Below are positions 27,509 to 35,293 of a stretch of 53,432 nt of DNA, piece after piece. The stretch comes from Candidatus Kuenenia stuttgartensis. Lineage in GTDB: Bacteria; Planctomycetota; Planctomycetia; Planctomycetales; Planctomycetaceae. Below the pieces are notes generated by a model. The model was not told the origin of the DNA. It ran no database searches and saw nothing but the letters and a program-made list of their open reading frames with translations. The stretch spans positions 1-53,432 of the forward strand of contig CAMDRI010000014.1 in assembly GCA_945906725.1 (NCBI GenBank), read 5' to 3'. Each line of letters starts with the position of its first letter. The first letter of the stretch is position 1. Position numbers and translations under genes: made by a program.

Positions 27509-28691
27509 CTGCGTTTCGCTCGCACACGATCACCTGCGCTTTGCCCAGCACGCGAGCGAAGATCAACACGCCGGGCCGTGAACCTTCCAGCGGCAACTTC
27601 CGACGGACACGCTCGACCTCGATCGGCAGGTGACGGCATTTGATCTCGACCGCGCCGAATCCGCCGCGACGGCAGGCAGCCCGGACCTCGCGGTCGTTGT
27701 TCGGGATGACCTCCCGCACGCGAAACGTCTGCAACCAAGGCGAGCGGAGCGGCTGATCGCCGGTTAAATACTCCTCGGCATCGTCCAGTCGCGTGAGTTG
27801 CAAGCGTTCGGCGAGCACATCCAGTAATCCAGCCCGCACGATCGCCGGATCGGGGTCGAACACAAACGCGCGTGACGACGTGATGTCGACTCGCGCGGAC
27901 AGCGGATCGGCGGCGATCGTCTCGCGCGACGGCAGCGAAGTCGCTCGGAACGGCTGATCCCCCGCGAGTTCGCCGAACCAAATCGTCGCCTCTTTACACT
28001 CGCCGTGCAGGCTGACCAGCTCGATTTCGACATTCGAAAACTTGCCGCCGAAGTTGCTTGCGGGACTAAGCTTGATCGCACCGCCGCGAAACTCGGACAT
28101 GAACGTCCGCAGCGCATCGAGATTCGGTGAGCAGTCTTCGATCCGCCTCATCCGCTGTTGCCCGCCGGGTCGGCGATCCGGGTCGATGTGCAACAACCCG
28201 TTGCGGTCGCCGGGCAGCGTGACGTCAGCGACGGCAGTGCGAATACGATCGCGAATGCCGTAGACCTCTGCGTTCCATTCGGTTCGCAAACACATCGCCG
28301 GATCGAGATCGACGCTATGAACGTCGCAGTGCTCGGCCAGTGCAAGCGAATCGCCACCGATACCGCAGCAATAATCCCAAACCGGCCCCTCGAATCGCCG
28401 AGCCTTGTGACGTGCCACCGGTTCAGCGGTTGCCTGTTCGAGGCCGGTCGGGGTGAACCACATTTGTTCGGCTCGTGTGAATTTCTGTGACGCAGCGGCT
28501 TTGCAACGCAGGTCTCGCAGCGTCAGTGCAGCGACCACCATTTCGACGGGGAACTCGTCACGCAGTCGCTGCTGCAAATGGAATTCCTTCTCGGTCGGCT
28601 TCGCGCGAGCAATCTCTTCGAACAAAGAGGCGGACGCCCGCAGGGCTTTCAGCAGTGCAGGCTCATCGAGAATCTGGGATGGCTCGCTCAT
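27492..28691 (-). CDS. Class I SAM-dependent methyltransferase with THUMP-like domain
   Basis: The 399-residue product has a helical N-terminal part (residues 1-95), then a Rossmann methyltransferase with VWDYCCGIGGDSLALA (SAM-binding motif I), VHSVDLDPAMCLRTEWNA (acidic motif II) and LLHIDPDRRPGGQQR (motif IV, DPDRR). A C-terminal THUMP-like region with RGGFGAVEIKCRHLPIEVERVRRKLPL follows. This architecture is known from uncharacterised bacterial proteins that resemble RNA methyltransferases. It starts 12 bp after the MFS/spermidine synthase gene ends and so may be cotranscribed. Confidence 0.85.
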   Translation of the reverse strand: MSEPSQILDEPALLKALRASASLFEEIARAKPTEKEFHLQQRLRDEFPVEMVVAALTLRDLRCKAAASQKFTRAEQMWFTPTGLEQATAEPVARHKARRFEGPVWDYCCGIGGDSLALAEHCDVHSVDLDPAMCLRTEWNAEVYGIRDRIRTAVADVTLPGDRNGLLHIDPDRRPGGQQRMRRIEDCSPNLDALRTFMSEFRGGAIKLSPASNFGGKFSNVEIELVSLHGECKEATIWFGELAGDQPFRATSLPSRETIAADPLSARVDITSSRAFVFDPDPAIVRAGLLDVLAERLQLTRLDDAEEYLTGDQPLRSPWLQTFRVREVIPNNDREVRAACRRGGFGAVEIKCRHLPIEVERVRRKLPLEGSRPGVLIFARVLGKAQVIVCERNAESPLE

Positions 28692-28703
28692 GGGCCGTGA
28701 AGC

Positions 28704-30722
28704 CTATTCCCGCTTCATCAGAATCGCCATCAGATCGCTGCGGTCGTCCGTCCACAAAACTTTTCGGCCGTCGCTGGCGGATTTGTGATTCTCAAATTCT
28801 TTCCGGCTGAGCAGCGCCGTATCGCGGCTGAGCAACACCCACTCGCTAGTAGCGGCACCTTCAGAGTCGCTGTGTTTGACGACCGTCAGCATTTGCTGCC
28901 CGAGCCGTTCCGCCTGGGCCAGTAGCACGGGTTTCAAGTCGAGATGCCGGTTCGACACATGCGCCGCGATCACACCGTTGGATTGAAGCTGTTTTCGGTA
29001 AATGTCGAACGCCTCGCTGGTCAGCAGATGCACCGGAACGCCGTCGCCGGAGAACGCATCGAGCACTAACACGTCGTATTCTTGCGGCGACTCTTGTTCG
29101 AGTTGCAACCTCGCGTCACCGAGCACCACCTCAACCTTTGCCGGGCAATCGGACAAGTACGAGAAATACTGTTTGGCGAACCGCTCGACGTCCGGGTTGA
29201 TTTCGTAAAAGCGGAAATGATCGCCTGCCCGACCATAGACCGCTGTCGTGCCGGCTCCAAGTCCCACCAGTCCGACTTTGATCGGTCGATCCGGCCGACA
29301 CTGCTTCAAGATCATTCCGACGCCAGAATCCTCTGCGTAGTACGTCGTGGCGATTCGCCGTTTCGCGGGATCGCGCCACTGCATTCCGTGCAGCACACCA
29401 CCGTGCTTCATCTTCACGGAGTCGTCATTGATCTCGATTTTCAAAACTCCGAAAAAGTTTCGGCTCGCGTCGGCGCTGAACTCGGTCATCGCTTTCAGGT
29501 GCTTACCCAACCCGATCGACAACATCGCGAACACAGCGACGAGCACCGTCCATCCCCACAGCACGCGACGACGGTTGAGCAGCGATCCGACGTCTCGAAA
29601 CATCACGTCCGCCGGCAGCACGCACGTCACGAGAATTGCCAGGTGCCACTCGAAGTACCCCGTGAACAATCGCGGGGCGAGTAACCCAACGAACATCCCA
29701 CCCAATGCTCCGCCAGCCGAGAGGCACAGATAAAACGAGGTCAGGTGACGCGGATGCGGCTTGAGCTTCACGAGTTCGCCGTGGCAGACCATGCAGCCGA
29801 AGAACAGCATTCCAAAATTCGCCGCCAACTGTCGCATGATCGGGACTTGGCCCCCCTCCAGCATCAGCCAGACGCTGGCAAACGCGCAGAGCAGCAGCCC
29901 GCTGTAGAACCACGACCGCCGATACCAGCGACTGTTTTCAAACGTCAGGATGAACGACAGCAAATACAACGCCAGAGGCACGACCCACAGGAACGGGATC
30001 ACCGCGACCTCTTGGCAGATTTGATTCGTCGCCGCGATCAGCAGCACGCAGGCGGTCATCGGCAGAGCGATCCACATTGGCCAATCGGCGCGCGTGGGAG
30101 CGATCACAATCTCAGCCGAGTCCGCCGCTGGTTCGGCGAGCAACGTCTTGGACTTCGCGTTGGCCCCGGCACACACCGCGCAGCAGATCGCAAAAGCGAT
30201 GAAGCCCCACGACCAGAGTTGTCCCTGTCGAGCGATGTCGAACGCCGGCTCAAACGCGAACGGATACGACAGCAGCGCGATCAGCGAACTCGCGTTTGAC
30301 AGAGCATACAGCCGATACGGCAGCACGCCTGCTTTCGTCCGTGTGAACCACGCTTGCAGCAACGGGCCAGTCGCCGACAGCAGAAAGTACGGAAGTCCGA
30401 CGCACACGGTCAGCAACATCAAGATGTGCATCGTCGGATCGTCGGCCGGTCCGGGTTTCCAACTCGCGGCCGGAGTGATCGGCCCCAGCAGCGTCGCGAC
30501 CAGCAACAGCACCACATGCAACGCGGCTTGCCCCGTCTTGGACAGATATCGTGTCGCCAGGTGGGAATAGAGGTAACCGACAAACAGCGTCACCTGAAAG
30601 AACAACATGCAGACGGTCCACACCGCCGGACTGCCGCCGAACCAGGGCAGGATTGCCTTGCTCAGCAGCGGTTGCACCTGGAACAGTAGAAAGGCACTCA
30701 AAAATGTGGTCAGCGCGAACAT
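28704..30722 (-). CDS. Fused MFS-like membrane domain and spermidine-synthase-like domain
   Basis: Starting at the ATG at 30722 the protein has 672 residues; an ATG at 30767 would add 15. The first ~430 residues form about a dozen membrane helices beginning FLSAFLLFQVQPLLSKAILPWFGGSPAVWT, the hallmark of this fused family. The C-terminal ~230 residues are a soluble Rossmann domain with KVGLVGLGAGTTAVYGRAGD, FYEINPDVERFA, LGDARLQLEQE and DVLVLDAFSGDGVPVHLLT, as in spermidine synthases. The usual polyamine-site acidic residues are partly kept (DAFSGDG). Whether it makes polyamines is unproven. It lies upstream of the THUMP-like methyltransferase. Confidence 0.88.
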   Translation of the reverse strand: MFALTTFLSAFLLFQVQPLLSKAILPWFGGSPAVWTVCMLFFQVTLFVGYLYSHLATRYLSKTGQAALHVVLLLVATLLGPITPAASWKPGPADDPTMHILMLLTVCVGLPYFLLSATGPLLQAWFTRTKAGVLPYRLYALSNASSLIALLSYPFAFEPAFDIARQGQLWSWGFIAFAICCAVCAGANAKSKTLLAEPAADSAEIVIAPTRADWPMWIALPMTACVLLIAATNQICQEVAVIPFLWVVPLALYLLSFILTFENSRWYRRSWFYSGLLLCAFASVWLMLEGGQVPIMRQLAANFGMLFFGCMVCHGELVKLKPHPRHLTSFYLCLSAGGALGGMFVGLLAPRLFTGYFEWHLAILVTCVLPADVMFRDVGSLLNRRRVLWGWTVLVAVFAMLSIGLGKHLKAMTEFSADASRNFFGVLKIEINDDSVKMKHGGVLHGMQWRDPAKRRIATTYYAEDSGVGMILKQCRPDRPIKVGLVGLGAGTTAVYGRAGDHFRFYEINPDVERFAKQYFSYLSDCPAKVEVVLGDARLQLEQESPQEYDVLVLDAFSGDGVPVHLLTSEAFDIYRKQLQSNGVIAAHVSNRHLDLKPVLLAQAERLGQQMLTVVKHSDSEGAATSEWVLLSRDTALLSRKEFENHKSASDGRKVLWTDDRSDLMAILMKRE

Positions 30723-30896
30723 GATGCAGCAGTCTGCGGCGTAGCCGGTCGAGCTGCCGAGAGTCATACCGGCCGATCCGAGCAAAGAGGCTGCTCGGCA
30801 GAGGCCGTGCCGACTTTCCGGATTGTGACTGCCGTTCGGTTGCGGGCAGTCTCGCCAGTGGCCAACCTGTGGAGGTCCATCGTCAAGGAAATTCAC

Positions 30897-31346
30897 ATGC
30901 CCACCAACTCAACATCATCACAACCTGTGGACTCCTGGCCGCTCGGCCCATTTCTGGAAGGCTTGCGAGCCGAGCCTGTCTCCTCCGAGAAAGGCCGCGC
31001 GACGTGGCGGCTGACCGTCGCCGAGCAACATCTGCGGACGCACGGCATCTTGCACGGCGGAGTCATCGCGACGTTGCTCGACACCGCCATGGGCCGAGCC
31101 GTCTGGACGATGTGCCGCGACGACCAAGGGTGCGTGACCGCGCAGCTCAATGTGAACTTCATCCGCCCGGCTTGGAGCGGCGAAACACTGACGATCACCG
31201 GGGCGGTCCAACATTCCGGCAAACAAACCGCGGTGGCAAGCGGTGAGATCCGCACGGCAACTGGCGTCTTGGTCGCGACGGGAACCGGCACGTTTTTGTT
31301 TGTTGCTCAACCGGCCGAAGGTCAGCCGCTGTTTGTCCGAAAGTAA
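30897..31346 (+). CDS. PaaI-family hotdog thioesterase
   Basis: The ATG at 30897 with AAGGAA seven bases upstream gives 149 residues. The hotdog helix motif HGILHGGVIATLLDTAMGRA contains the HGG and Asp typical of PaaI-type thioesterases. Later strands are VTAQLNVNFIRPAWSGETL and TGTGTFLFV. It should hydrolyse acyl- or aryl-CoA thioesters in the cytoplasm. It is divergent from the MFS/spermidine synthase gene and precedes ftsK. Confidence 0.9.
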   Translation: MPTNSTSSQPVDSWPLGPFLEGLRAEPVSSEKGRATWRLTVAEQHLRTHGILHGGVIATLLDTAMGRAVWTMCRDDQGCVTAQLNVNFIRPAWSGETLTITGAVQHSGKQTAVASGEIRTATGVLVATGTGTFLFVAQPAEGQPLFVRK

Positions 31347-31367
31347 CCCTGTCGCGGAGTGACGGGG
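31347..31367 (+). terminator. Weak hairpin after the thioesterase gene
   Basis: CCCTGTC at 31347-31353 pairs with GACGGGG at 31361-31367 around GCGGAGT, directly after the stop codon, followed by a CTTCTTT tract. The stem is short and the T-run is broken, so it may be only a partial terminator. Confidence 0.3.
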
Positions 31368-31523
31368 CTTCTTTGGAGCCGTTGCGTCCGTCACGACCGG
31401 AAGTCTTTCGCGCATTGTTCCGACCGCTGCGATGGATCGAGTCGCGCTGAGTGACCTGTTTTCGCACCGCTTCAAGCCGACAGGGCCGTTCTCGCTGAAG
31501 TTTGGCGGGTAGCCTTGAGCACA

Positions 31524-33962
31524 ATGGGAAAGACTTTCGACTTTCGGCGATTGCGAGACGATCTGCTGTCGCTCGTGCTGCTCGGCGCGGTGGCGTATCT
31601 CGGCCTCAGTCTGGTGAGCTGGGATGCGGCCGATCCTCCAGCGACGCAGACGTACCCGGTGCGGGTAGTCGCTCACAACTGGGGCGGGAATCTCGGAGCG
31701 TACCTCGCCTACGGGCTGCGAGCGGTCGCAGGACTCGGCGCGTATTTTGTCTGGCTATCGCTGCTTGCGTTGGATGTGCGGCTGTTTTCTCGGCGCGAGG
31801 TCGTCGGTTGGGGAGCAGTCGCGTTTGGCTGGTCGCTGCTGCTGATCGCGGTTTGCGTCGGCTTACAGTTGCTGCTGCCGGGACTTGGCGGCGGGCAGAT
31901 CGTCGGCAGCGGCGGGTACGTCGGAGCGTGGTGCGTCGCGTTGTTGCAACCGCTGTTCTCGAAGGCGGGGCTGATGATCGTGCTCGGTTCGTGTGCGGCG
32001 TCGGGACTGCTACTGGCGGGAGATGTGTTGTTCGTCGACGCGGCATTGGACTGCGTCGCCGCGCCGATGTGGCTCGTCAACTGGATCGCGTTCGGCAAAG
32101 CCAAGCGTCCGGCGAAGGAGAAGCCGGCGAAGCCGAAGCTCGAAGCACCGCTGGCCGTCCGCGAAAGTGGGGCAGGTTTCCAACCTGCCCTGGAAACCGT
32201 CTTGGCCGAGTCGGTCAAACCGACCAGCGCAGAGGAAGCCGCTGACAGTGCGGTCGGCCTGCTCGATTCGATGAACGCGGAGATCGCGGCGGTGCTCAGC
32301 GAGTCGATGATTGATGCGGGCAGGTTGGAAACCTGCCCCACGACAGACGACACCGAGCGGTTGCCGATCAAGGTCAACCCGCCCGCCACCGTGAAGTCGG
32401 ATCGCGAGCAAGTCATCGCGCAGCTCGAAGCCGGCAGCCAGCAGGCGGACGGTTCGCAGTACGTCCTGCCAAGCCTCGAAATGCTCGAACATCCGGCGGT
32501 GTTTCCGTACGAGGAACTGGCCAAGAAAGCTCAGATCGCGGCGGTCACGCTGGAGAAAACATTCACTGAGTTCGGTCTGAATGTGAAGGTCAACGAGATC
32601 GACACCGGCCCGGTCATCACGCAGTTCGAGCTGTCGCTGGAAGCCGGCTTGCGACTCAACAAGGTCGTGGCGTTGGAGAACGACCTCGCGATCGCGTTGC
32701 GTGTGCCAGCCGTGCGTGTCGTCGCGCCGATTCCGGGCAAGAACACCGTCGGCGTCGAAGTCCCGAACGAGACGCAGGTGATGGTACGCCTCCGCGAGCT
32801 GATCGAAGCGTGCCCCGGCGACATCGAGAAGAAACGGATCCCGCTGTTCCTCGGCAAGGATGTCAGCGGGCGGCCGATGATCATCGATCTCTGCAAGATG
32901 CCGCACTTGCTGATCGCCGGCCGCACCGGCACGGGCAAGAGCGTGTGCCTCAACGCGCTGATCCTGTCGATCCTGATGACGCGCAGCCCGGATCAGGTGA
33001 AGATGCTGATGATCGACCCGAAGATGGTTGAGCTGTCGCCGTACAAACGCATTCCGCACTTGATGCACCCGGTCATCACCGACATGAAGAAGGCCGAAGC
33101 GGTTCTGGCGTGGGCCGTCGAGAAAATGGAAGAGCGGTATGACCTGCTGGCTCGTGTCGGCGTGCGGCATCTGGACAGCTACAACGCGATGACTCACGAA
33201 GAAGTTCTGCGCCGCTGCGGCTTGACCGCTGAGTGCGCCGAGGCCGACGCGATCCCGGACCAGATGCCATACATCGTCATCATCGCCGACGAGATGGCCG
33301 ACATGCTAATGACCTCCGGCAAGGACGTCGAAGGGCACATCATCCGGTTGGCTCAGAAGTCACGAGCGGTTGGCATCCACTTGGTGCTCGCCACGCAGAA
33401 GCCGACCGTCGATGTCATCACCGGCCTGATCAAATCAAACCTGCCCGCCCGCATCGCGTTTCAAGTCGCCAGCCGCACCGACAGCCGCGTCGTGCTCGAC
33501 GAGAACGGAGCCGACCGCCTGCTCGGCAACGGCGACATGCTGTTCCTCGTGCCGGGGACCAGCACTCTCATGCGTGCTCAAGGCACTTTCGTCAGCGACG
33601 ACGAAGTCAACCGCATCATCGACCACTTCGGTGATCAAGCTCCGCAGTACAGCGCCGAACTGGCTCAAGTTGCCGCGAAAAGTCTGCTGTCTGCCGAAGG
33701 TGGCGACGGCGGTGCTCGCGAGAAAGACGACCTCTACGAACCGGCCGTCGAGATCATCATTCGCGAAGGCCGAGGCAGCGTCTCGCTGCTGCAACGCCAT
33801 CTCGGCATCGGCTACGGCCGAGCGGCTCGCCTGATCGACTACATGGCCGAAGACGGCATCGTCGGCGACTACAACGGTTCACAGGCCCGCGAAGTGCTCT
33901 ACAACCTCGAACAATGGGCAGCAATTAAAGCCTCGCGAGTGCCGATGGACGCGGCGGTTTGA
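31524..33962 (+). CDS. ftsK: DNA translocase FtsK/SpoIIIE
   Basis: From the ATG at 31524 the protein has 812 residues; a TTG nine bases upstream is an alternative. The N-terminus has about four membrane helices (LLSLVLLGAVAYLGLSLVS, GAVAFGWSLLLIAVCVGL). A linker of ~150 residues follows, with a repeat-derived piece at residues ~215-272. The motor begins near residue 310 (EKTFTEFGLNVKVNEID) with Walker A GRTGTGKSV near 468, MLMIDPKMVELSPY, and Walker B YIVIIADEMADML. The RecA fold ends with GNGDMLFL. A gamma winged helix is near residues 740-800 (REGRGSVSLLQRHLGIGYGRAARLID). It pumps chromosome ends through the division septum. Confidence 0.95.
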   Translation: MGKTFDFRRLRDDLLSLVLLGAVAYLGLSLVSWDAADPPATQTYPVRVVAHNWGGNLGAYLAYGLRAVAGLGAYFVWLSLLALDVRLFSRREVVGWGAVAFGWSLLLIAVCVGLQLLLPGLGGGQIVGSGGYVGAWCVALLQPLFSKAGLMIVLGSCAASGLLLAGDVLFVDAALDCVAAPMWLVNWIAFGKAKRPAKEKPAKPKLEAPLAVRESGAGFQPALETVLAESVKPTSAEEAADSAVGLLDSMNAEIAAVLSESMIDAGRLETCPTTDDTERLPIKVNPPATVKSDREQVIAQLEAGSQQADGSQYVLPSLEMLEHPAVFPYEELAKKAQIAAVTLEKTFTEFGLNVKVNEIDTGPVITQFELSLEAGLRLNKVVALENDLAIALRVPAVRVVAPIPGKNTVGVEVPNETQVMVRLRELIEACPGDIEKKRIPLFLGKDVSGRPMIIDLCKMPHLLIAGRTGTGKSVCLNALILSILMTRSPDQVKMLMIDPKMVELSPYKRIPHLMHPVITDMKKAEAVLAWAVEKMEERYDLLARVGVRHLDSYNAMTHEEVLRRCGLTAECAEADAIPDQMPYIVIIADEMADMLMTSGKDVEGHIIRLAQKSRAVGIHLVLATQKPTVDVITGLIKSNLPARIAFQVASRTDSRVVLDENGADRLLGNGDMLFLVPGTSTLMRAQGTFVSDDEVNRIIDHFGDQAPQYSAELAQVAAKSLLSAEGGDGGAREKDDLYEPAVEIIIREGRGSVSLLQRHLGIGYGRAARLIDYMAEDGIVGDYNGSQAREVLYNLEQWAAIKASRVPMDAAV
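32168..32340 (+). repeat. Palindromic repeat translated in frame inside ftsK
   Basis: Two small hairpins in inverted orientation bound a 173-bp block. The left one is TGGGGCAGGTTTCCAACCTG... (32168-32190) and the right one GGGCAGGTTGGAAACCTGCC... (32318-32340). Each is itself a perfect GGGCAGGTT/AACCTGCCC stem. The block keeps the ftsK frame and encodes GAGFQPALE at its start and DAGRLETCPT at its end, within the linker between membrane and motor domains. It resembles the intergenic palindromic elements elsewhere in the window. Confidence 0.75.
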
Positions 33963-33993
33963 TGAGCGTTACTCAGCGCCACACAATGTTGCC

Positions 33994-34224
33994 ATGTCAA
34001 CCACGAAACGAGTCACCGTCTATTTGGATCCCAAGCTGCATCAGCGTGTTCGTCGACAAGCGACGAAGCTGGATCAGAGCGTTTCGTGCCTCGTGAACGA
34101 GGCGTTGCGTCGTGCTCTCGCCGAAGACGCTGCCGATCTTGCTGCCTTCGAAGAGCGAGCCAGCGAGCCGAGTTTGTCATTCCAGGACGTTGTGCAGGAC
34201 TGGAAACGCCGTAGCAAGCTATGA
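33994..34224 (+). CDS. Ribbon-helix-helix (CopG-type) antitoxin
   Basis: The 76-residue product starts MSTTKRVTVYLDPKLHQRVR, a DNA-binding beta strand followed by two helices (RRQATKLDQSVSCLVNEALRRAL), the RHH fold. The acidic C-terminal part (EDAADLAAFEERASEPSLSFQDVV) would wrap the cognate toxin. It should bind as a dimer to its own promoter. A RelE-type toxin frame overlaps the next bases but is broken by a stop codon, so this is an orphan or decaying antitoxin. It lies 31 bp after ftsK. Confidence 0.8.
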   Translation: MSTTKRVTVYLDPKLHQRVRRQATKLDQSVSCLVNEALRRALAEDAADLAAFEERASEPSLSFQDVVQDWKRRSKL

Positions 34225-34225
34225 G

Positions 34226-34471
34226 TTGCTCATCAAGCCCTCGGCCGCGAAAGAAATCGAATCGCTCCCACGCTAGGATCGCCAACGAGTCGTCGCCAAA
34301 ATTCAATCGCTGGTGACGGACCCGCGCCCCGACGGCTGCATCAAATTGAGCGGCCACGAACAGTACCGCGTCCGGCAAGGCAACTACCGAATCCTCTACG
34401 AGATTCACGACCGCGCCTTGGTCATCACGGTGGTGAAAGTCGGCCACCGACGCGATGTCTATCACGACTGA
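34226..34471 (+). pseudogene. RelE/ParE-type toxin gene with an in-frame TAG
   Basis: One frame reads YELLIKPSAAKEIESLPR-stop-DRQRVVAKIQSLVTDPRP, then IKLSGHEQYRVRQGNYRILY and VITVVKVGHRRDVYHD, a full RelE-superfamily toxin including the GNYRILYEI and VGHRRDVY boxes. A single TAG at 34274-34276 falls after PR, where relatives usually have Lys or another charged residue. No ATG begins this frame; only a TTG at 34226, next to the antitoxin stop, could serve. Such toxins cut mRNA at the ribosome A site. The rest of the frame is intact, so the inactivation looks recent. Confidence 0.75.
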
Positions 34472-34550
34472 TGTCCAACAGAACCGCGAAATTTCCGGAA
34501 AACTCTGAGTGCAATTCGCGGAAGTGCCGATATCATCCCTCGCTCTTGCT

Positions 34551-34834
34551 AAAGGAGATCAATCATGGCACGTCAATCTTTCAATCGTGTTGTCCGGGCT
34601 TGGGAATAATTCCGCCCGTGATCCGTGCTGACTTCCGGTGACGCTTTTGCGAACCGACCGTCGCCCGCTCCGCGCTGTTGATGTTGTTCCCAGGCCATTC
34701 CACGCGCGTTGCTCACCCTGACTTGTGGGCACGCGGAACGTGTTTGGCTGCGCGTCGGTTCCGCTGAGGATTCCGGCCTGTGCTCGCGTTCCCGTGCGCG
34801 AAACTCGCTTTGAAATCTCACTGGGAATAATCAC
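34551..34834 (+). promoter_or_regulatory. Leader region of the RbfA-like/RtcB cassette
   Basis: Between the toxin remnant and the RbfA-like gene, this leader holds a strong AAAGGAG (34551-34557), a 14-codon ORF, and a hairpin at 34595-34618 whose inner stem GGAAT/ATTCC covers that ORF's stop codon. The following ~215 bases have no credible gene in any frame but are GC-rich and could fold further. A translation-dependent control of the downstream genes is possible. No sigma-54 box was found here. Confidence 0.35.
34565..34609 (+). CDS. Possible 14-aa leader peptide
   Basis: ATG at 34565 follows AAAGGAG by seven bases, an ideal ribosome binding site, and encodes MARQSFNRVVRAWE before a TAA. 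It is either a regulatory leader peptide or the truncated start of a lost gene. The stop codon lies in a hairpin. Confidence 0.35.
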   Translation: MARQSFNRVVRAWE

Positions 34835-35293
34835 ATGAAACTGCGAACAAACTCGCGCAATTCGCATTGGAAAGAGTTCTGTCAACAACTTGGTGAAGGT
34901 GATGGCGTTGATCCTCGACATGAGGATCGCCGGTCGTCTGGCTTGCGCCATCGAGAGGAAGGTCACAAGACGCAACAACTCTGCCAGCAAGTCGCGCATG
35001 TGCTTGATGCCGTGCTGACGGGCGAGACCAGGGATGAGAACTTGCAAGACCTGAGCGTCGTCAGCGTCGTGCCCGCACCGAATGCGGGACGATTGCTGGT
35101 GACAGTGCAATCGTGGGCTGTGGATGCTCTCAGCCATTGGTCAGTGATCGACGAAAAGCTACGCCGAGCAACCCCGTGGTTGCGTTCGGAGTTGGCCACG
35201 TCGATCTCGCGCCGCAGGATTCCGGAGTTGGTGTTTCAACTCGCAGGGCCAAAGGCATCGACTGATTCGGGAGAGGAGGTTGGCCATGCGTGA
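34835..35293 (+). CDS. RbfA-like KH-domain protein paired with RtcB
   Basis: The 152-residue product has ~40 charged N-terminal residues (HWKEFCQQLGEGDG...), then an RbfA-like domain. That domain runs from QQLCQQVAHVLDAVLTGETRDENLQDLSV, through a strand with VVPAPNAGRLLVTVQSW, to IDEKLRRATPWLRSELATSI and SRRRIPELVFQLAG, matching the RbfA end (iR..la..l.lr..PeL.F). RbfA proper binds the 30S subunit near the 16S rRNA decoding region during maturation. Housekeeping rbfA usually lies with infB/nusA; this copy instead overlaps rtcB by 8 bp. I infer a paralogue that targets rRNA for repair. Confidence in the fold is moderate. Confidence 0.65.
   Translation: MKLRTNSRNSHWKEFCQQLGEGDGVDPRHEDRRSSGLRHREEGHKTQQLCQQVAHVLDAVLTGETRDENLQDLSVVSVVPAPNAGRLLVTVQSWAVDALSHWSVIDEKLRRATPWLRSELATSISRRRIPELVFQLAGPKASTDSGEEVGHA

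Noticed and set aside
32010..33197. Minus-strand frame of 395 codons opposite ftsK
   Set aside because: Antisense shadow of the FtsK motor domain.
34480..34564. Sigma-54 promoter upstream of the RtcB cassette, as in RtcR-controlled operons
   Set aside because: No GG-N10-GC element with a reasonable consensus is present.
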